In this document: positions 5,672-6,543 of the stretch, piece by piece
Numbering within the stretch: the stretch's first letter is position 1
Layout of the letters: every line of letters begins with the position of its first letter
DNA from: an uncultured Lachnospiraceae bacterium
GTDB taxonomy: Bacteria > Bacillota_A > Clostridia > Lachnospirales > Lachnospiraceae
Direction of reading: 5' to 3'
Assembly (NCBI GenBank): GCA_902773195.1
Contig: CACYDL010000126.1
Location: forward strand, 1 to 6,543
Length of the DNA: 6,543 bases
Program-made: the position numbers and the translations under genes
Notes under the pieces: model-generated
Seen by the model: only the letters and a program-made list of their open reading frames with translations
What the model was told of the DNA's origin: nothing
Databases searched by the model: none

Positions 5672-6325
5672 ATGAATCTTCTGACTATCATTACGGCGGC
5701 ATTTCTGCTGATTGTTATCATCAGGGCGTGTATGCGGGGCTTTCTCAGGACCCTGTTTTCCATGATGTTCCTTGTGCTCGTCATTCTGACCACGATGCTG
5801 ATCACGCCGCGCATGACGGATCTGTTCCGCGGAAGCGAGAATCTCCAGACGTATTTCCACGCCAAGAGCGCCGATTTCATCGAGAGGGGCGGGGGGCAGA
5901 CCTCCATCGGCCGGGGGTCTTCGGCCGGCGACGTGGCCACCGCGGTCATCGATCTGGCCCTGGGCATCGCGGGGATGCGGTCCATCAGCGCGGATCAGAT
6001 GACGGATTACCTGATGAGCCTGGCCGCGACGGTCACGACCTTCATCCTCTCGTGCATCCTGTGGCTGATCGTGGAGATCGTCCTGGGCAGGATGCGAAGC
6101 CACAGGGTGGTGCGGATGGCCGACCATGTCATGGGCATTCCCCTGGGAGCGCTGCAGGGCATCCTGATCGTCTGGGTCGCCCTGGGCGCGGTGTCCCTTC
6201 TTTCCTTCACAAGGATGGGCGTGAGACTGGCGGAGCAGGTGCAGGCCAGCCCGCTTCTGAGATTTCTCTATCAGAACAACCTGCTGGCGAAGGGAATCAA
6301 GGACGTGATCACGAGATCCATCTGA
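5672..6325 (+). CDS. CvpA-like four-helix integral membrane protein
   Basis: The 217-residue protein has four hydrophobic segments at about 3-19, 28-45, 114-138 and 155-178, separated by a larger polar loop (46-110). The N-terminal pattern, a hydrophobic helix, then RACMRGFLRTLFS, then a second helix, is typical of the CvpA/colicin V production family. So is the later MADHVMGIPLGALQGILIVW segment, where a conserved short glycine-containing turn enters the last membrane helix. CvpA proteins sit in the cytoplasmic membrane; in Gram-negatives they are linked to purine-operon context and envelope stress tolerance, and their molecular activity is unknown. In Firmicutes the name should not be read as colicin production. 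Start ATG 5672 has GGAGG at 5663-5667, only 4 nt away, so initiation may be moderate. The upstream tandem repeat supplies that site. It is the last gene before the rRNA promoter, 60 bp downstream of its stop. Confidence 0.8.
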   Translation: MNLLTIITAAFLLIVIIRACMRGFLRTLFSMMFLVLVILTTMLITPRMTDLFRGSENLQTYFHAKSADFIERGGGQTSIGRGSSAGDVATAVIDLALGIAGMRSISADQMTDYLMSLAATVTTFILSCILWLIVEIVLGRMRSHRVVRMADHVMGIPLGALQGILIVWVALGAVSLLSFTRMGVRLAEQVQASPLLRFLYQNNLLAKGIKDVITRSI

Positions 6326-6367
6326 CGGAGAAAACACCGGCGGCGGTCCCTCAGAAAAAATTTCAGG

Positions 6368-6413
6368 TTTTTTAAAAAAAGGTGTTGACACCTCGATTTG
6401 AATTTGCTATTCT
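6368..6413 (+). promoter_or_regulatory. Strong rRNA-operon-type promoter with A/T upstream element
   Basis: Perfect -35 TTGACA (6385-6390), 17-bp spacer and -10 TATTCT (6408-6413). Directly upstream lies an uninterrupted T6-A7 tract (about 6368-6380), in the position of an UP element that contacts the RNA polymerase alpha subunits. The predicted start is about 6419-6421, and G6420 is well placed. Firmicute rRNA promoters often initiate with G and then respond to GTP level during the stringent response; that is inference here. The leader that follows supports assignment to an rRNA operon. Confidence 0.82.
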
Positions 6414-6419
6414 AACAAA

Positions 6420-6543
6420 GCTGTCGCTGATGAAAAACAGCGCGGCGGAACCAACCGCACATTGATAACTGAACAGTGGAACACATACGAAAGACTCGAA
6501 AATTCCAGAACATTTAAGCGAGAGGAATCTCGACAGTAAAGAA
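6420..6543 (+). other. rRNA operon leader (upstream of 16S rRNA, which lies beyond the window)
   Basis: No open reading frame. The region shows ordered small hairpins: CGCTG (6425-6429) with CAGCG (6438-6442), GCGG (6445-6448) with CCGC (6455-6458), and CGAGA (6519-6523) with TCTCG (6528-6532) closed by a GGAA tetraloop. The block ATTGATAACTGAAC (6461-6474) closely resembles the sequence that precedes 16S and 23S genes in clostridia. The 16S 5' end motif (AGAGTTTGATC) is not reached, so the identity of the downstream gene is inferred. Confidence 0.75.
6445..6473 (+). promoter_or_regulatory. boxB-like hairpin followed by boxA-like antitermination motif
   Basis: A 4-bp GCGG/CCGC hairpin with loop AACCAA (6445-6458) overlaps the start of CGCACATTGATAACTGA (6457-6473). 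The latter resembles the Bacillus-type boxA (TGCTCTTTGAAAACTGA) bound by NusB and S10 in rRNA antitermination. The order, hairpin then boxA soon after the transcription start, fits rRNA leaders. The boxA resemblance is good but not perfect. Confidence 0.6.

Noticed and set aside
4118..6391. A 757-codon open frame on the minus strand opposite recR, the DUF5711 gene and cvpA
   Set aside because: Its translation is low-complexity, rich in Arg, His, Gly and Asp, with no recognisable domain, while the plus strand encodes clear families. Long antisense frames are expected from GC-rich third positions.

Overview
This window looks like an ordinary chromosomal housekeeping region of a fairly GC-rich member of the Clostridia, most likely a Lachnospiraceae-type Firmicute. 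That placement is inferred from four things: a large Gram-positive-type SRP RNA, the dnaX-ybaB-recR cluster, a DUF5711 plus CvpA-like gene pair leading into a ribosomal RNA operon, and strong AGGAGG-type ribosome binding sites. I see no mobile element, CRISPR array, tRNA or clear sign of horizontal transfer.

Layout. Bases 1-188 are the 3' end of a PPK2-family polyphosphate kinase gene on the plus strand. Converging on it from the minus strand is the SRP RNA gene (about 474 down to 204), whose U-tract lies on the A-runs at and just after the PPK2 stop codon. At 480-530 two near-consensus sigma-A promoters fire in opposite directions and share most of their -35 bases: the minus one drives SRP RNA, the plus one drives a long gene set. 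The plus transcript has a GC-rich, hairpin-containing leader of about 110 nt and then carries pfkA (6-phosphofructokinase), dnaX (DNA polymerase III tau/gamma), ybaB/ebfC (nucleoid-associated protein) and recR (recombination mediator). These are followed by a membrane-anchored DUF5711-family protein and a CvpA-like four-helix membrane protein. Gaps are small (6 nt pfkA-dnaX, a 14-nt overlap ybaB-recR, about 23 nt or a 4-nt overlap recR-DUF5711). The larger gaps are 62 bp after dnaX, with a possible weak terminator or attenuator, and 93 bp before cvpA, which holds a two-copy tandem repeat.

The last 160 bases hold a strong promoter (TTGACA, 17 bp, TATTCT, with an A/T tract upstream). It is followed by a structured leader with a boxB-like hairpin and a boxA-like motif, typical of an rRNA operon. 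The 16S gene itself would start beyond the window.

Functionally the plus-strand cluster joins replication (DnaX), chromosome-associated and repair factors (YbaB, RecR) with a glycolytic enzyme and two poorly understood envelope proteins. The most noteworthy items are the shared-35 divergent promoter between SRP RNA and pfkA, the non-standard active-site signature of the phosphofructokinase (GGNG with PKTIDND), the DUF5711-CvpA pair, and the tandem repeat that ends in the cvpA ribosome binding site. I did not find convincing evidence for a new biological system.
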